Shown piece after piece: positions 35,915 to 45,144 of a stretch of DNA of 64,000 nt. The notes below the pieces were generated by a model. The model was not told the origin of the DNA. It ran no database searches and was given only the letters and a program-made list of their open reading frames with translations. The DNA is taken from the NCBI RefSeq assembly GCF_009720385.1, contig NZ_WARX01000001.1:310001-374000 (forward strand). Direction: 5' to 3'. Within the stretch, counting starts at the first letter, position 1. Each line of letters starts with the position of its first letter. A program made the translations under genes and the position numbers. Origin of the DNA: Catellatospora vulcania (GTDB lineage Bacteria; Actinomycetota; Actinomycetes; Mycobacteriales; Micromonosporaceae).

Positions 35915-37431
35915 GGCTTGCCTCCGTCACGCAGGGAAAGGGCGATGTTGATCTCGGCTTTGCCGGGCCGGTCCAGGCCCGCCAGGTCGCCGAGCGTCCA
36001 GGCGAGGCGCAGCACCTTGTCGTGGCCGCGGGCGGACATTGCTCCGGTGTCCAGCCGCCGGCGCAGCTCCTGGGTCACGTCGTCGGGCAGCCGCCAGCGG
36101 CGCTGCCGCAGCACGGTGCCGGGCACCTCGCCGTTGCACCGCGCGCCCAGCTCGGCCCAGCGCGCGGCGGCGGTGTCCCGCGCCACGGCCACCCGCCCGG
36201 CCACCACCTGCGACGACTCGCGCGTCGTCGCGTCGGTGAACAGATGGGCCGCCTTCAGCGGCGGCAGCTCCAGCTGGATGTCGATGCGGTCCAGCAGCGG
36301 CCCGGAGATGCGTCCCAGGTAGCGTCGCCGCACCTGCGGCGTGCAGGCGCACGCGGCGTCGCCGGTCGGCCGGGCGCACGGGCACGGGTTGGCCGCCAGC
36401 ACCACCTGCACCTGCGCCGGGTACACCACCACCCCGCGCGAGCGGCCCAGCGTCACGACCCCGTCCTCCAACGGCTGGCGCAGCGTGTCCAGCGCCTGCC
36501 GCGCGAACTCGGGAGCCTCGTCGAGGAACAGCACACCCCGGTGGGCCAGCGACAGCGCGCCCGGCCGGGCCAGCCCGCTGCCGCCACCCACCAGCGCCGG
36601 CACCGACGCGGTGTGATGAGGAGCCTGGTACGGCGGCCGGCGCAGCAGCGGCTCGCCCGGCGCGAGCGCCCCGGCGATCGAGTGCAGCGCGGTGACCTCC
36701 AGCGAGGCCGCGTCGTCCAGCAGCGGCAGCAGCGACGGCAGACGCTGCGCCAGCATGGTCTTACCCGCGCCCGGCGGACCGAACAGCGCCAGGTGGTGCC
36801 CGCCCGCGGCGGCGACCTCCAGGCCGAGCCGGCCCGTCTCCTGGCCTGCGACGTCGGCCAGGTCCGGCTCCGGCCCACCAGCCTGGGGCAGCGCGTCCGG
36901 CGGCTCGATCAGGGCGCACTCGCCCCGCAGGAAGCCGATCACCCGGCCCAGCCGGTCCGCGGCCAGCACCCGCATCCCGGGCACGAGCGCCGCCTCGGCG
37001 GCGTTGCCGACCGGCACGATCGCTCTGGCGATGCCCTGGCGTGCGGCGGCGGCCACCATCGGCAGCACCCCGCGCACCGGCCGCACCGAGCCGTCCAGCC
37101 CCAGCTCGCCCAGCACCACCACGTCGTCGAGCCCGGCCAGGGGGAGGGTGCCCGTGCCGCCGAGCACCGCCAAGGCGATGGGGAGATCGAAGGCAGATCC
37201 CCGTTTGCGCAAGTCCGCGGGATCGAGGTTGACGGAGATGCGGCGCTGCGGCCACGGCTCACCGGAGTTGACGACGGCCGCGCGCACCCGCTCGCGGGCC
37301 TCGTTGAGCGCGGTGTCGGGCAGGCCCGTCAGCACCATCACCGGCAGTCCCGCCGCCAGGTCGGCCTCGACCCGCACGAGCTGCCCGGTGACCCCTTCCA
37401 GGGCCGCGCACAGCACCATCGCATAGCTCAT
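35911..37431 (-). CDS. comM: Mg-chelatase-like AAA+ protein ComM/YifB
   Basis: A 506-aa hexameric helicase-like ATPase; ComM extends branch migration during recombination in transformable bacteria. An N-terminal Lon-substrate-binding-like domain (CAALEGVTGQLVRVEADLAAGLP and ISVNLDPADLRKRGSAFDLPIALAVL) precedes the AAA+ core: Walker A GPPGAGKTML (near residue 222), Walker B GVLFLDEAPEF, and VLAANPCPCARPTGDAACAC, with the cysteine cluster that may bind zinc, then RISGPLLDRIDIQLE. The start ATG 37431 is set by GGAGG 6 nt upstream. That ribosome site is supplied by the end of a 24-codon mini-ORF whose TGA overlaps this ATG. It is coupled to dprA downstream. Confidence 0.92.
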   Translation of the reverse strand: MSYAMVLCAALEGVTGQLVRVEADLAAGLPVMVLTGLPDTALNEARERVRAAVVNSGEPWPQRRISVNLDPADLRKRGSAFDLPIALAVLGGTGTLPLAGLDDVVVLGELGLDGSVRPVRGVLPMVAAAARQGIARAIVPVGNAAEAALVPGMRVLAADRLGRVIGFLRGECALIEPPDALPQAGGPEPDLADVAGQETGRLGLEVAAAGGHHLALFGPPGAGKTMLAQRLPSLLPLLDDAASLEVTALHSIAGALAPGEPLLRRPPYQAPHHTASVPALVGGGSGLARPGALSLAHRGVLFLDEAPEFARQALDTLRQPLEDGVVTLGRSRGVVVYPAQVQVVLAANPCPCARPTGDAACACTPQVRRRYLGRISGPLLDRIDIQLELPPLKAAHLFTDATTRESSQVVAGRVAVARDTAAARWAELGARCNGEVPGTVLRQRRWRLPDDVTQELRRRLDTGAMSARGHDKVLRLAWTLGDLAGLDRPGKAEINIALSLRDGGKP

Positions 37432-37502
37432 CGCGAACCTCCGCTTCGCTGCGGATCCCGATGAGCTCCGTGGCTGCCGGTTCGCTCGCTGCGCTCGCTC
37501 AT
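37428..37502 (-). CDS. 24-codon mini-ORF joining yraN and comM (repeat unit)
   Basis: The minus strand encodes a peptide beginning MSERSERTGSHGAHR and ending RSGGSR. Its ATG shares the last A of the yraN stop (TGATG) and its TGA overlaps the comM start (ATGA), so ribosomes could pass through all three. The interval from ATG to ATG is 71 bp, the same as unit A after rlmN (45070-45140), and both begin ATGAGCGAGCGC. The middle of the sequence differs. The final CGGAGGTTCGCG supplies the comM ribosome site. I read it as a repeat acting as a coupling cassette, while translation of the peptide is unproven. Confidence 0.5.
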   Translation of the reverse strand: MSERSERTGSHGAHRDPQRSGGSR

Positions 37503-37861
37503 CAGAATGCGCCGCGGATGTGGTCGACGACCGGGTCGGCCCCGTGCCGGGCGTACACGCCGACCACGTCGAAACGGACCTCGGCGGGGCGCACGCCGCT
37601 GACGGCCAGCCACTGCGCCGCCAGTTGCCGCAGCCGCCGGACCTTGGCTCGGGCGACCGCCTCGGCGGGTGTGCCGTATGTCGCACCGCGGCGGGTCTTC
37701 ACCTCGCAGAACACCACCGTGTCGCCGTCGCGCGCAACGATGTCGATCTCCCCGGCGGCGCCGCGCCAGTTCCGGTCGAGCAGCACCATGCCCGCGGCCA
37801 GCAGATGGGCCGCGGCCAGGCGTTCTCCCCAGGCGCCGAGGGCCTGTGTCACCTTCGTCAT
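37502..37861 (-). CDS. yraN: UPF0102 protein YraN
   Basis: A 119-aa protein of the UPF0102 family with a predicted Holliday-junction-resolvase/endonuclease fold. The GEIDIVARDGDTVVFCEVKTRRG stretch carries the conserved E/D...ExK nuclease-type residues, preceded by LGAWGERLAAAHLLAAGMVLLDRNWR. In actinobacteria it stands upstream of comM and dprA, as here. Start ATG 37861, with no strong ribosome site. The stop overlaps the following mini-ORF. Confidence 0.9.
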   Translation of the reverse strand: MTKVTQALGAWGERLAAAHLLAAGMVLLDRNWRGAAGEIDIVARDGDTVVFCEVKTRRGATYGTPAEAVARAKVRRLRQLAAQWLAVSGVRPAEVRFDVVGVYARHGADPVVDHIRGAF

Positions 37862-37983
37862 GAGCGCCGAGCCAACCCGTGGACGGGCCGGATGGCCACG
37901 GCGGCAAGGGGGTCGGCTGTGGATGGTGGGGTGCTTGTGGATATACGCCTGATCATGTGGTTGATCTGTTAAAGCGGCGGCTC

Positions 37984-38022
37984 GTTGGCGCGAAGATGAA
38001 ATCTGCTCTACGGTGGGCGGCC
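37984..38022 (+). promoter_or_regulatory. Probable promoter, leaderless start for the 38023 gene
   Basis: TTGGCG (37984-37989) and TACGGT (38009-38014) are 19 bp apart, and the -10 box ends 8 nt before GTG 38023. Confidence 0.55.
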
Positions 38023-38901
38023 GTGGACGGACATGACGACTTCGCCGACTGGCCGAGCCCTTTTCGCGAGCAGCAGCGCGGCGGCCGGGACGACCGGCGC
38101 GCACCGGACCAGTACGCATACGACTTCGACGGGGAGTCCCGGGTGCCGGCACCCCGTTCCGGCGACAGCCGCTACGCCTCGCTGGCCGATCTGAGCGCCG
38201 GCCCCGGTCCCGGTGGCGGCCGCGACGACCGTGACTGGGACCGTGGCGGTGACCGGTACCAGGCCCCGGCCGACCCGGACTTCGCCCCCCGCGGGCAGCG
38301 CTCCGGGCAGGCGCTGCCGCCCGCCGACCCGGATTTCGCCCCGCGCGGGTCGCGGTCGGGCGCGCCCATGCCGCCGCCGGACTCCGATTTCGCGCCGCCG
38401 CCGAGCCGCCGGCCGGCCGAGCCGATGCCCGACATCGACTTCGCCCCCCGCAGCCCGCGTGAGCGCGGACCGGTGTCGCCGCCCGCGCTCGCGGGCCCGC
38501 CGACGGGCCACCCGGACCCGATCCAGCAGCCGAACCCGATCCAGCAGCCGACCTCGACCGTCGACGCGGCCGCGGTGCGCCGTTCGGTGGCCGAGTCCGA
38601 CGGGCTGTACCGCAGCAAGCGGCCGGCGCTGCTGGTGGCGTTCTGGGCACTTGCCGGGCTCGGCGAGTTGCTGATGGTGCGCCCGCTGTTGGCGGGCCTG
38701 TTCAAGACCCAGGCCGGTCTGGCGCTGGCCCCGCTGCTGGCGATGACCGCCTTCCCGTTCCTCGCGCTCGGCCTGTACGCCCTGACCACGGGCGCGGCCA
38801 CCGCGGTGCAGTTCCAGGGCCCGCGGGTCTGGCTGCGTACGCCGCTGGCCTACCTGCTGGTGGGCGCGGTGCTGATGCTGGCCGCGGCCACCGCCGCGTA
38901 G
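38023..38901 (+). CDS. Pro/Asp-rich membrane protein with repeated DxDFAP motif
   Basis: A 292-aa protein of unknown function. The first ~190 residues are cytoplasmic-looking, rich in P/R/D/G, with four spaced copies of DPDFAPRG-like sequence (DPDFAPRGQRSG, DPDFAPRGSRSG, DSDFAPPPS, DIDFAPRS) and a PIQQPNPIQQP repeat. The C-terminal ~100 residues hold three hydrophobic segments (about 208-226, 237-256, 268-288). GTG 38023 is preferred over ATG 37996 because of the promoter spacing. Disordered, proline-rich tails joined to small membrane domains are common in actinomycetes and may recruit partners, but no specific role is readable. It is divergent from yraN. Confidence 0.75.
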   Translation: MDGHDDFADWPSPFREQQRGGRDDRRAPDQYAYDFDGESRVPAPRSGDSRYASLADLSAGPGPGGGRDDRDWDRGGDRYQAPADPDFAPRGQRSGQALPPADPDFAPRGSRSGAPMPPPDSDFAPPPSRRPAEPMPDIDFAPRSPRERGPVSPPALAGPPTGHPDPIQQPNPIQQPTSTVDAAAVRRSVAESDGLYRSKRPALLVAFWALAGLGELLMVRPLLAGLFKTQAGLALAPLLAMTAFPFLALGLYALTTGAATAVQFQGPRVWLRTPLAYLLVGAVLMLAAATAA

Positions 38902-39151
38902 CGGTATGCGTTGGCGGTGTCCCGGGCGCTGGTGACCCGGGACACCGCGTACACTTGGGTATCGCGACCACTCCACGTGGTCGACTTCGCGCGCCCTCCC
39001 GCCTTTAGACAGGCAGGGCGGCGGCCTCCCTGGTCCCCGTTCGCGGGGTTCCACCATGGCCGACGATCGGGCGCCAGGCGGCAGCCACCGGCTGCCGGTT
39101 CAACCAGGGAAAGCGCGGGCCCTGGCCCGTGCCGAGAAGATAGGCCTACAC
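38902..39151 (+). promoter_or_regulatory. Long upstream region of rpsB with structured sequence
   Basis: This 250-bp stretch lies before rpsB. TACACT (38950-38955) is a possible -10. Below it GCCCTCCCGCCTTTAGACAG...GGCAGGGCGGCG and a GTTCGCGGGGTTCC segment can fold. It could be an autoregulatory leader of r-protein S2, but I cannot match it to a named RNA family. Confidence 0.35.
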
Positions 39152-40024
39152 ATGGCTGTAGTCAGCATGCGCCAGTTGCTGGAGAGCGGCGTTCACTTCG
39201 GGCACCAGACCCGTCGCTGGAACCCGAAGATGAAGCGCTTCATCTTCACCGAGCGCAACGGCATCTACATCATCGACCTGCGCCAGACGCTCGACTACAT
39301 CGAGAAGGCGTACGCGTTCGTCCGCAACACCGTCGCCGAGGGCGGCACCGTGCTGTTCGTCGGCACGAAGAAGCAGGCCCAGGAGGCGGTTGCCGAGCAG
39401 GCCGCGCGCGTGGGCATGCCCTACGTCAACCACCGCTGGCTGGGCGGCATGCTCACCAACTTCCAGACGGTGTACAAGCGCCTGCAGCGGATGAAGGAGC
39501 TGGAGTCGATCGACCTGACCGGCACCGCCGCGGGGTACACCAAGAAGGAGACCCTGCAGCTGTCGCGGGAGAAGACGAAGCTCACCAAGACCCTCGGCGG
39601 TCTGCGGGACATGACCAAGCTGCCGTCGGCGGTCTGGATCGTGGACACCAAGAAGGAGCACATCGCCGTCGACGAGGCCCGCAAGCTGGGCATCCCGGTG
39701 ATCGCGATCCTGGACACCAACTGCGACCCGGACGAGGTCGACTTCCCGATCCCGGGCAACGACGACGCGATCCGCTCGGCCGAGCTGCTGACCAAGGTCA
39801 TCGCGACCGCGGTGGCCGACGGTCTCATCGCCCGCTCGGGCAAGGCCGCTCGTGGCGGCGACGTGAAGCCGGAGCCCGGCACCGTCGCGGCCGACGAGCC
39901 GATGGCCGAGTGGGAGCAGGAGCTGCTGGCCGGAGACAAGGCGGCCGCCCCGGTCGCTGAGGCCGCCCCGGCCGCCGAGGCTGCCGCGCCGACCGAGACC
40001 GCTCCCGACGCCGCCGCTGAGTGA
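39152..40024 (+). CDS. rpsB: 30S ribosomal protein S2
   Basis: A 290-aa S2 with the full family core: [58 protein letters not shown] and [28 protein letters not shown]. The Ala/Glu/Pro-rich C-terminal ~40 residues are a typical actinobacterial extension. ATG 39152 begins the conserved MAVVSMRQL; an in-frame ATG at 39056 would add 32 unrelated residues. It is separated from tsf by a perfect hairpin. Confidence 0.96.
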   Translation: MAVVSMRQLLESGVHFGHQTRRWNPKMKRFIFTERNGIYIIDLRQTLDYIEKAYAFVRNTVAEGGTVLFVGTKKQAQEAVAEQAARVGMPYVNHRWLGGMLTNFQTVYKRLQRMKELESIDLTGTAAGYTKKETLQLSREKTKLTKTLGGLRDMTKLPSAVWIVDTKKEHIAVDEARKLGIPVIAILDTNCDPDEVDFPIPGNDDAIRSAELLTKVIATAVADGLIARSGKAARGGDVKPEPGTVAADEPMAEWEQELLAGDKAAAPVAEAAPAAEAAAPTETAPDAAAE

Positions 40025-40031
40025 CCCGCTG

Positions 40032-40066
40032 TCACACGGTGCGGGTCCCCGACCCGCACCGTGTGA
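40032..40066. terminator. Perfect 16-bp hairpin between rpsB and tsf
   Basis: TCACACGGTGCGGGTC (40032-40047) pairs completely with 40051-40066 around a CCC loop. There is no T-run. Placed 7 bp after rpsB and 36 bp before tsf, it could partly terminate transcription or stabilise the rpsB mRNA end, setting the S2:EF-Ts ratio. Confidence 0.7.
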
Positions 40067-40102
40067 TACGACTTGCGAAGTCTTCTACCAAAGAGGGAAC
40101 TG

Positions 40103-40930
40103 ATGTCCACTATTTCCGCTGCAGACGTCAAGCGGCTCCGTGAGCTGACCGGCTCCGGCATGATGGACTGCAAGAAGGCGCTCGAGGAGGCCGAGGGCGA
40201 CTTCGACAAGGCCGTGGAGATCCTGCGCGTCAAGGGCGCCAAGGATGTCGGCAAGCGTGCCGGCCGCTCCACTGCCAACGGTCTGGTCGCGCACAAGGGC
40301 AACGCCCTGCTCGAGCTGAACTGTGAGACCGACTTCGTCGCCAAGAACGACGCCTTCGTCGCGCTGGCCGACCAGCTGGTCGCCCACGTCGCCGAGAACA
40401 AGCCGGCCGACGTGGACGCGCTGCTCGCGTCGAAGCTCGGTGACGGCACGGTCGCCGACCTGATGCAGGAGCAGTCCGCCAAGATCGGCGAGAAGCTGGT
40501 CATCGGCCGCTTCGCCGTGCTCGAGGGCCCCGTCGCGGTGTACATGCACCGCAAGAGCGCCGACCTGCCGCCGCAGGTGGGCGTGGCCGTGCAGTACACC
40601 GGCAAGGCCGACGAGGCCGGCGCCGACGACGCCCGCTCGGTCGCGATGCAGATCGCGGCCATGCGGCCGAAGTTCGTCACCCGTGACGAGGTGCCGGCCG
40701 AGGTCGTCGAGTCCGAGCGCCGCATCGCCGAGCAGACCGCTCGCGAGGAGGGCAAGCCCGAGGCCGCCCTGCCGAAGATCATCGAGGGCCGGGTGAACTC
40801 GTTCTTCAAGGACTTCGTCCTGATCGAGCAGCCGTCGGTCACCGACCAGAAGAAGACGGTGAAGCAGGTGCTGGCCGAGGCCGGTATCGAGGTCACCCGC
40901 TTCGCGCGGTTCGAGGTCGGCCAGGCCTGA
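40103..40930 (+). CDS. tsf: Translation elongation factor Ts
   Basis: A 275-aa nucleotide-exchange factor for EF-Tu. The N-terminal UBA-like domain [42 protein letters not shown] is followed by the core with [19 protein letters not shown] and [32 protein letters not shown], ending in [17 protein letters not shown]. The ATG at 40103 follows GAGGG with a 5-6-nt spacer. It is grouped with rpsB and pyrH in the usual order. A terminator with a T-run lies 28 bp downstream. Confidence 0.96.
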   Translation: MSTISAADVKRLRELTGSGMMDCKKALEEAEGDFDKAVEILRVKGAKDVGKRAGRSTANGLVAHKGNALLELNCETDFVAKNDAFVALADQLVAHVAENKPADVDALLASKLGDGTVADLMQEQSAKIGEKLVIGRFAVLEGPVAVYMHRKSADLPPQVGVAVQYTGKADEAGADDARSVAMQIAAMRPKFVTRDEVPAEVVESERRIAEQTAREEGKPEAALPKIIEGRVNSFFKDFVLIEQPSVTDQKKTVKQVLAEAGIEVTRFARFEVGQA

Positions 40931-40957
40931 GCCGCCCCGAGCGGAACGCACTAAGGA

Positions 40958-40993
40958 GGGAGGTCGCTGGTGGCAGCCAACGGCCTCCCTTTT
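40958..40993 (+). terminator. Terminator after tsf
   Basis: GGGAGGTCGCTGG (40958-40970) pairs with CCAACGGCCTCCC (40977-40989), allowing two G-U pairs, followed at once by TTTT (40990-40993). This is a classical intrinsic terminator form. Confidence 0.78.
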
Positions 40994-41038
40994 CCATACC
41001 GTCCGCGGGGTCGCCGACGGTGAGACGAAAGGTCGCTG

Positions 41039-41758
41039 ATGTCCGGACACCAGTTCAATCGGGTCGTGCTGAAGCTCTCCGGCGAGGTCTTCGGCGGTGG
41101 TGAGGTAGGCGTCGATCCGGACGTCGTGGCCGGAGTGGCCCGCCAGATCGCCACCGTGGTGCGCCGCGGCGTGCAGGTCGCCGTGGTCGTCGGCGGGGGC
41201 AACTTCTTCCGCGGCGCCGAGCTGCAGAAGCGCGGCATGGACCGCGCCCGCGCCGATTACATGGGCATGCTCGGCACGGTGATGAACTGCCTGGCGCTGC
41301 AGGACTTCCTGGAGAAGGAGGGCATCGAGACGCGGGTGCAGACCGCGATCACGATGGCCCAGGTCGCCGAGCAGTACATCCCGCTGCGCGCCATCCGGCA
41401 CCTGGAGAAGGGCCGCGTGGTGATCTTCGGTGGCGGCGCCGGCATGCCGTACTTCACCACCGACACCGTCTCCGCCCAGCGAGCGCTGGAGATCCACGCC
41501 GACGTGGTGCTGATGAGCAAGAACGGCGTGGACGCGGTCTACACGGCGGACCCGCGTACCAATCCCGACGCGGTCCGGATCGACCAGATCACGTTCAGCG
41601 AGGTGCTGCGGCAGAACATCCGGGTGGCCGACGCCGCCGCGTTCAGCCTCTGCGCCGACAACGGCCTGCCGATGCTGGTCTTCGGCGCCGAGGGCGACGA
41701 CACCATCGTCCGCGCCGTCAGCGGCGACAAGATCGGCACCCTGATCACCGCCTCCTGA
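41039..41758 (+). CDS. pyrH: Uridylate kinase
   Basis: A 239-aa UMP kinase of the amino-acid-kinase fold, a hexamer essential for UTP/CTP supply. Motifs: [13 protein letters not shown] at the N-terminus, [66 protein letters not shown] and [15 protein letters not shown]. The ATG at 41039 has AAAGG upstream. It lies 108 bp beyond tsf, separated by a terminator, so it has its own promoter. Confidence 0.96.
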   Translation: MSGHQFNRVVLKLSGEVFGGGEVGVDPDVVAGVARQIATVVRRGVQVAVVVGGGNFFRGAELQKRGMDRARADYMGMLGTVMNCLALQDFLEKEGIETRVQTAITMAQVAEQYIPLRAIRHLEKGRVVIFGGGAGMPYFTTDTVSAQRALEIHADVVLMSKNGVDAVYTADPRTNPDAVRIDQITFSEVLRQNIRVADAAAFSLCADNGLPMLVFGAEGDDTIVRAVSGDKIGTLITAS

Positions 41759-41832
41759 CCCACCACCCGCCCCCACCCCCGGCCCCACCGGCCCCGGCCC
41801 CACGGGCCCCGGCCCCGCCGGCCTCGGCCCCG

Positions 41833-41898
41833 CCGCAACTCTTAAGAACATGCGGCGAAGGGCTGGTCCGGTAGGCGCGACTCGTTGAGAGTTGCGCC
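41833..41898. repeat. Intergenic double palindrome, family A copy 2
   Basis: CCGCAACTCTTAAGAACATGCGG (41833-41855) and GGCGCGACTCGTTGAGAGTTGCGCC (41874-41898) repeat the plan seen at 1651-1715. The second palindrome has changed its outer bases to GGCGC/GCGCC but still pairs. It lies in a 469-bp gene-free stretch (41759-42227) between pyrH and frr, which otherwise holds a C-rich low-complexity run (41761-41830) and ordinary sequence. TACCCT at 41991 is a weak -10 candidate for frr. Confidence 0.8.
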
Positions 41899-42227
41899 GG
41901 GTGGGGGGCGGGTGAGGGCCGGAGGGCCGGTTGGGCGGGTTCGGACGGGTGGGGTGGGACGCCTCGCGCAGGGACGGACGTGACGGGCGGTACCCTATGG
42001 CCGCGTGGCGGACGGGTTCCGGGCGTGGAGACGGTGCGCGGCTGCGGACACGTCCACGCGGGCTCGGACGTGATGCGAGCATCAGGCCGCCGTCAGGCGG
42101 ATGATCGAAGACAGAGCACAGCACGGAGTCAGTGCCCGGCGACCAGGTGGGGCCGCGGGACGGGGCCTACCGGCCACCGCGCCGCCACCGGGTCGGACGC
42201 GGCACACGATCAGAGACGGAGAAGCCC

Positions 42228-42785
42228 GTGATCGACGACACGCTCCTCGAAGCAGAGGAGAAGATGGACCGGGCGGTCGAGCACGCGAAGGAGGAGCTCG
42301 CGGCGATCCGGACCGGCCGTGCCAGCGCGGCGATGTTCTCCAAGATCGTTATCGACTACTACGGCACGCCCACCCCGCTGCCGCAGATGGCGTCGATCGG
42401 CGTGCCCGAGCCGCGCATGGTGATCATCAAGCCGTACGACACGTCCCAGCTGGGCGCCATGGAGCGCGCCATCCGCGACTCGGACCTGGGGGTCAACCCG
42501 GGCAACGAGGGCACCCAGCTGCGCATCCTCGTGCCGCCGATGACCGAGGAGCGCCGCCGCGACATGACCAAGGTCGCGCGGAGCAAGGGCGAGGACGCCA
42601 AGGTCGCCGTACGCAACGTGCGCCGCAAGGGCAAGGAGGAGCTCGACCGCATCGTCAAGGACGGTGAGGCGGGCGAGGACGACGGACGCCGGGCGGAGAA
42701 GGAGCTCGACGACCTGACCGCCAAGTACGTGGCGCAGATCGACGAGCTCATCAAGCACAAGGAAGTCGAGCTGCTCGAAGTCTGA
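42228..42785 (+). CDS. frr: Ribosome recycling factor
   Basis: A 185-aa RRF that, with EF-G, splits post-termination ribosomes. The three-helix bundle and beta domain are recognisable: [94 protein letters not shown] and [25 protein letters not shown] 42228 is used because GGAGA lies just upstream and the product starts in the conserved place. Its TGA overlaps the cdsA ATG by one base (TGATG), coupling the two. Confidence 0.95.
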   Translation: MIDDTLLEAEEKMDRAVEHAKEELAAIRTGRASAAMFSKIVIDYYGTPTPLPQMASIGVPEPRMVIIKPYDTSQLGAMERAIRDSDLGVNPGNEGTQLRILVPPMTEERRRDMTKVARSKGEDAKVAVRNVRRKGKEELDRIVKDGEAGEDDGRRAEKELDDLTAKYVAQIDELIKHKEVELLEV

Positions 42786-43837
42786 TGAGCGAGCCATACG
42801 ACGCGGACCCTCGCCGGTCCGGCGCGTCCCGGGCGCGGCAGCCCTACGATGCCGCGCCCGACGCGTATAACGACCCCTCCGACCTGCCTGCCGACGAGCC
42901 GCGGGGCACCCGCCGCCGGGCCGGGGGCGCGCGCCACGGCGACGGCGCCGACCAGCCGGATGAGCAGATCGAGCACCACGGCGCCGCCGCGGGCGCCGAC
43001 GAGCCCGCCGAGCCCGCGAAGGGCTACGGCCGGGCGGGTCGCAACGTGCCCGTCTCCATCCTGGTCGCGGTCGGCCTGCTCCTGGTCATCCTGACGCCGC
43101 TGTTCTTCTTCAAGCCGCTGTTCCTGGTGATCCTCGTGGCCGCGGCCGGCCTGGGCACCTGGGAGATGGCGCGGGCGCTGCGCACCTCCGGGGCGCGGCC
43201 GCCGCTGATCCCGCTGCTCGGCGGCGGCGTGGCGATGATGTGCCTGGCCTGGTTCTCCGGTGTCGACGCGCTGAGCATCGGCCTGCTGATCACGGTGCTG
43301 GCCACCATGGTGTGGCGGATGGGCGACGGCCCGGCGGGCTATCAGCGGGACATGGGCGCGGCCGCGCTGATCATGGTGTACGTCCCGTTCCTGCTCGGCT
43401 TCGCCGCTCCGCTGACCACGCCCGACGACGGGCAGTGGCGGATCGTGGCGACGCTGGCCGCGGTCGTGCTCTCCGACACCGGCGGGTTCGTGTCCGGCGT
43501 GCTGTTCGGCAAGCACCCGATGGCCCCGACGATCAGCCCGAAGAAGTCCTGGGAGGGCTTCGCCGGCTCGATCATCGCCACCGGCGCGGGCAGTGCGGCG
43601 ATCCTGTGGGCGCTGCTGGACGTGGCGCCCTGGAAGGGCGTGCTGTTCGGCATGGTGGTGTCCGTGGCGGCGGTGCTCGGCGACCTCGCCGAGTCGCTGC
43701 TGAAACGCGACCTCGGCATCAAGGACATGAGCAACATCCTGCCGGGCCACGGCGGCATCATGGATCGACTCGACTCGATCGTTTTCGCCGTGCCGACGGC
43801 GTACCTGTTGCTGTCCGTGCTCGCGCCGCCCGCGTGA
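42785..43837 (+). CDS. cdsA: Phosphatidate cytidylyltransferase
   Basis: A 350-aa CDP-diacylglycerol synthase feeding phospholipid synthesis. The hydrophobic core starts near residue 85 after an ~80-residue hydrophilic N-terminus rich in R/D/A (longer than the E. coli enzyme, as in many actinobacteria). About eight membrane helices follow. The family signature SLLKRDLGIKDMSNILPGHGGIMDRLD (about residues 303-329) is complete. ATG 42785 shares its first base with the frr stop. It is the standard partner of frr. Confidence 0.94.
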   Translation: MSEPYDADPRRSGASRARQPYDAAPDAYNDPSDLPADEPRGTRRRAGGARHGDGADQPDEQIEHHGAAAGADEPAEPAKGYGRAGRNVPVSILVAVGLLLVILTPLFFFKPLFLVILVAAAGLGTWEMARALRTSGARPPLIPLLGGGVAMMCLAWFSGVDALSIGLLITVLATMVWRMGDGPAGYQRDMGAAALIMVYVPFLLGFAAPLTTPDDGQWRIVATLAAVVLSDTGGFVSGVLFGKHPMAPTISPKKSWEGFAGSIIATGAGSAAILWALLDVAPWKGVLFGMVVSVAAVLGDLAESLLKRDLGIKDMSNILPGHGGIMDRLDSIVFAVPTAYLLLSVLAPPA

Positions 43838-43945
43838 GGTGAGACACAGCGGGCGGCACAGGCAGGCGTGGCACGACCCCGAGCAGCACTGTTGGCACCA
43901 TCGAGGGCTGTCGCCCTCGGGCGAACGTGGGACACTGGACCAGTC

Positions 43946-45073
43946 ATGACGAGCCTTCCGCTGATTTCCGTTACCGATGGTGACGGCGCGACCGCGCGCC
44001 GCTCCTCCATGCCCCCGCGACACCTCGCCGACCTGGATCTCGCCGGTCGGCGCAGTGCCGTGTCCGACCTCGGTGAGCAGGCCTTCCGGGCCACCCAGCT
44101 GTCGACGCACTACTTCGGGCGGCTGGAGCGCGACCCGGCCGGCATGACCGACATCCCGGCCGCCGCACGCGAGCGCCTGACCGAGCAGCTGCTGCCGAAA
44201 CTGCTGACCCCGGTCCGCGAGCTGTCCTGCGACGACGGCGACACGCGCAAGGCGCTGTGGCGGCTGCACGACGGCGCCATGGTCGAGAGCGTGCTGATGG
44301 GCTACGGCGACCGGGTCACCGTGTGCATCTCCAGCCAGGCCGGCTGCGGCATGGCGTGCCCGTTCTGCGCCACCGGCCAGGCGGGGCTGACCCGCAACCT
44401 GTCCACCGCGGAGATCGTCGACCAGGTGGTGTATCTCGCCGGGGTCGCCCAGTCGGGCGTCATGGGCGGCGAGCCGCGCCGGCTGAGCAACGTGGTCTTC
44501 ATGGGCATGGGCGAGCCGCTGGCCAACTACAACCGGGTCATCGCCGCGGTGCGCCGCCTGACCAGCCCGGCGCCGGAGGGCCTGGGACTGTCGCAGCGGC
44601 ACGTCACGGTCTCCACGGTGGGTCTGGTCCCCGCGATGCGCAAGCTCGCCGAGGAAGACCTCTCCGTGACTCTTGCGCTCTCGCTGCACGCGCCCGATGA
44701 TGACCTTCGCGACGAACTCGTGCCGGTGAACCAGCGGTGGAAGGTCGCCGAAGTGCTCGACGCCGCGTGGGCGTATGCCGCCCGCACGGGACGCCGGGTC
44801 AGTATCGAGTACGCCATGATCAGGGACGTGAACGACCAGCCGTGGCGGGCCGACCTGCTGGGTCGCCTGCTGGCGGGGCGGCTGGCGCACGTCAATCTCA
44901 TCCCGCTCAACCCCACGCCCGGCAGCAAGTGGGACGCCAGTCCCAAGCCGGTCGAGCGGGAGTTCGTCCGGAGGTTGCGCGCGGCCGGAGTGGCCACTAC
45001 GGTGCGTGACACCCGGGGGCGCGAGATTGACGGCGCATGTGGACAGTTGGCTGCGAGCGAGGTTGAGGGATGA
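43946..45073 (+). CDS. rlmN: Dual-specificity 23S rRNA/tRNA methyltransferase RlmN
   Basis: A 375-aa radical-SAM enzyme making m2A2503 in 23S rRNA and m2A37 in tRNAs. The radical SAM cluster is [14 protein letters not shown], and the methylated-cysteine region near the end is [17 protein letters not shown], with the conserved Cys of GACGQL. Other family regions: [29 protein letters not shown] and [22 protein letters not shown] 43946 starts the conserved protein; the upstream in-frame start at 43868 would add unrelated sequence. Its stop overlaps the ATG of a mini-ORF (ATGA, 45070-45073). Confidence 0.94.
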   Translation: MTSLPLISVTDGDGATARRSSMPPRHLADLDLAGRRSAVSDLGEQAFRATQLSTHYFGRLERDPAGMTDIPAAARERLTEQLLPKLLTPVRELSCDDGDTRKALWRLHDGAMVESVLMGYGDRVTVCISSQAGCGMACPFCATGQAGLTRNLSTAEIVDQVVYLAGVAQSGVMGGEPRRLSNVVFMGMGEPLANYNRVIAAVRRLTSPAPEGLGLSQRHVTVSTVGLVPAMRKLAEEDLSVTLALSLHAPDDDLRDELVPVNQRWKVAEVLDAAWAYAARTGRRVSIEYAMIRDVNDQPWRADLLGRLLAGRLAHVNLIPLNPTPGSKWDASPKPVEREFVRRLRAAGVATTVRDTRGREIDGACGQLAASEVEG

Positions 45074-45144
45074 GCGAGCGCTGCGAGCGACTCATGGGAC
45101 CTTTCTTCATGGCTGCGTGCGAGCGCGGCGAGGAGAAGGCATGA
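45070..45144 (+). CDS. Mini-ORF A (24 codons) in a repeat unit after rlmN
   Basis: ATG 45070 overlaps the rlmN stop and TGA 45142-45144 overlaps the next ATG at 45141; both junctions read ATGA. The peptide starts [13 protein letters not shown] and ends CERGEEKA. The underlying repeat unit is 71 bp and ends GAGGAGAAGGC, a ribosome site for the next ATG. Unit B (45141-45212, 72 bp) is clearly homologous, differing by a 1-nt indel and several substitutions. Whether the peptide is stable is unknown; the arrangement suggests translational coupling. Confidence 0.5.
   Translation: MSERCERLMGPFFMAACERGEEKA

Noticed and set aside
41761..41830. C-rich run after pyrH.
   Set aside because: Low complexity; nothing beyond runs of C and CCGG.
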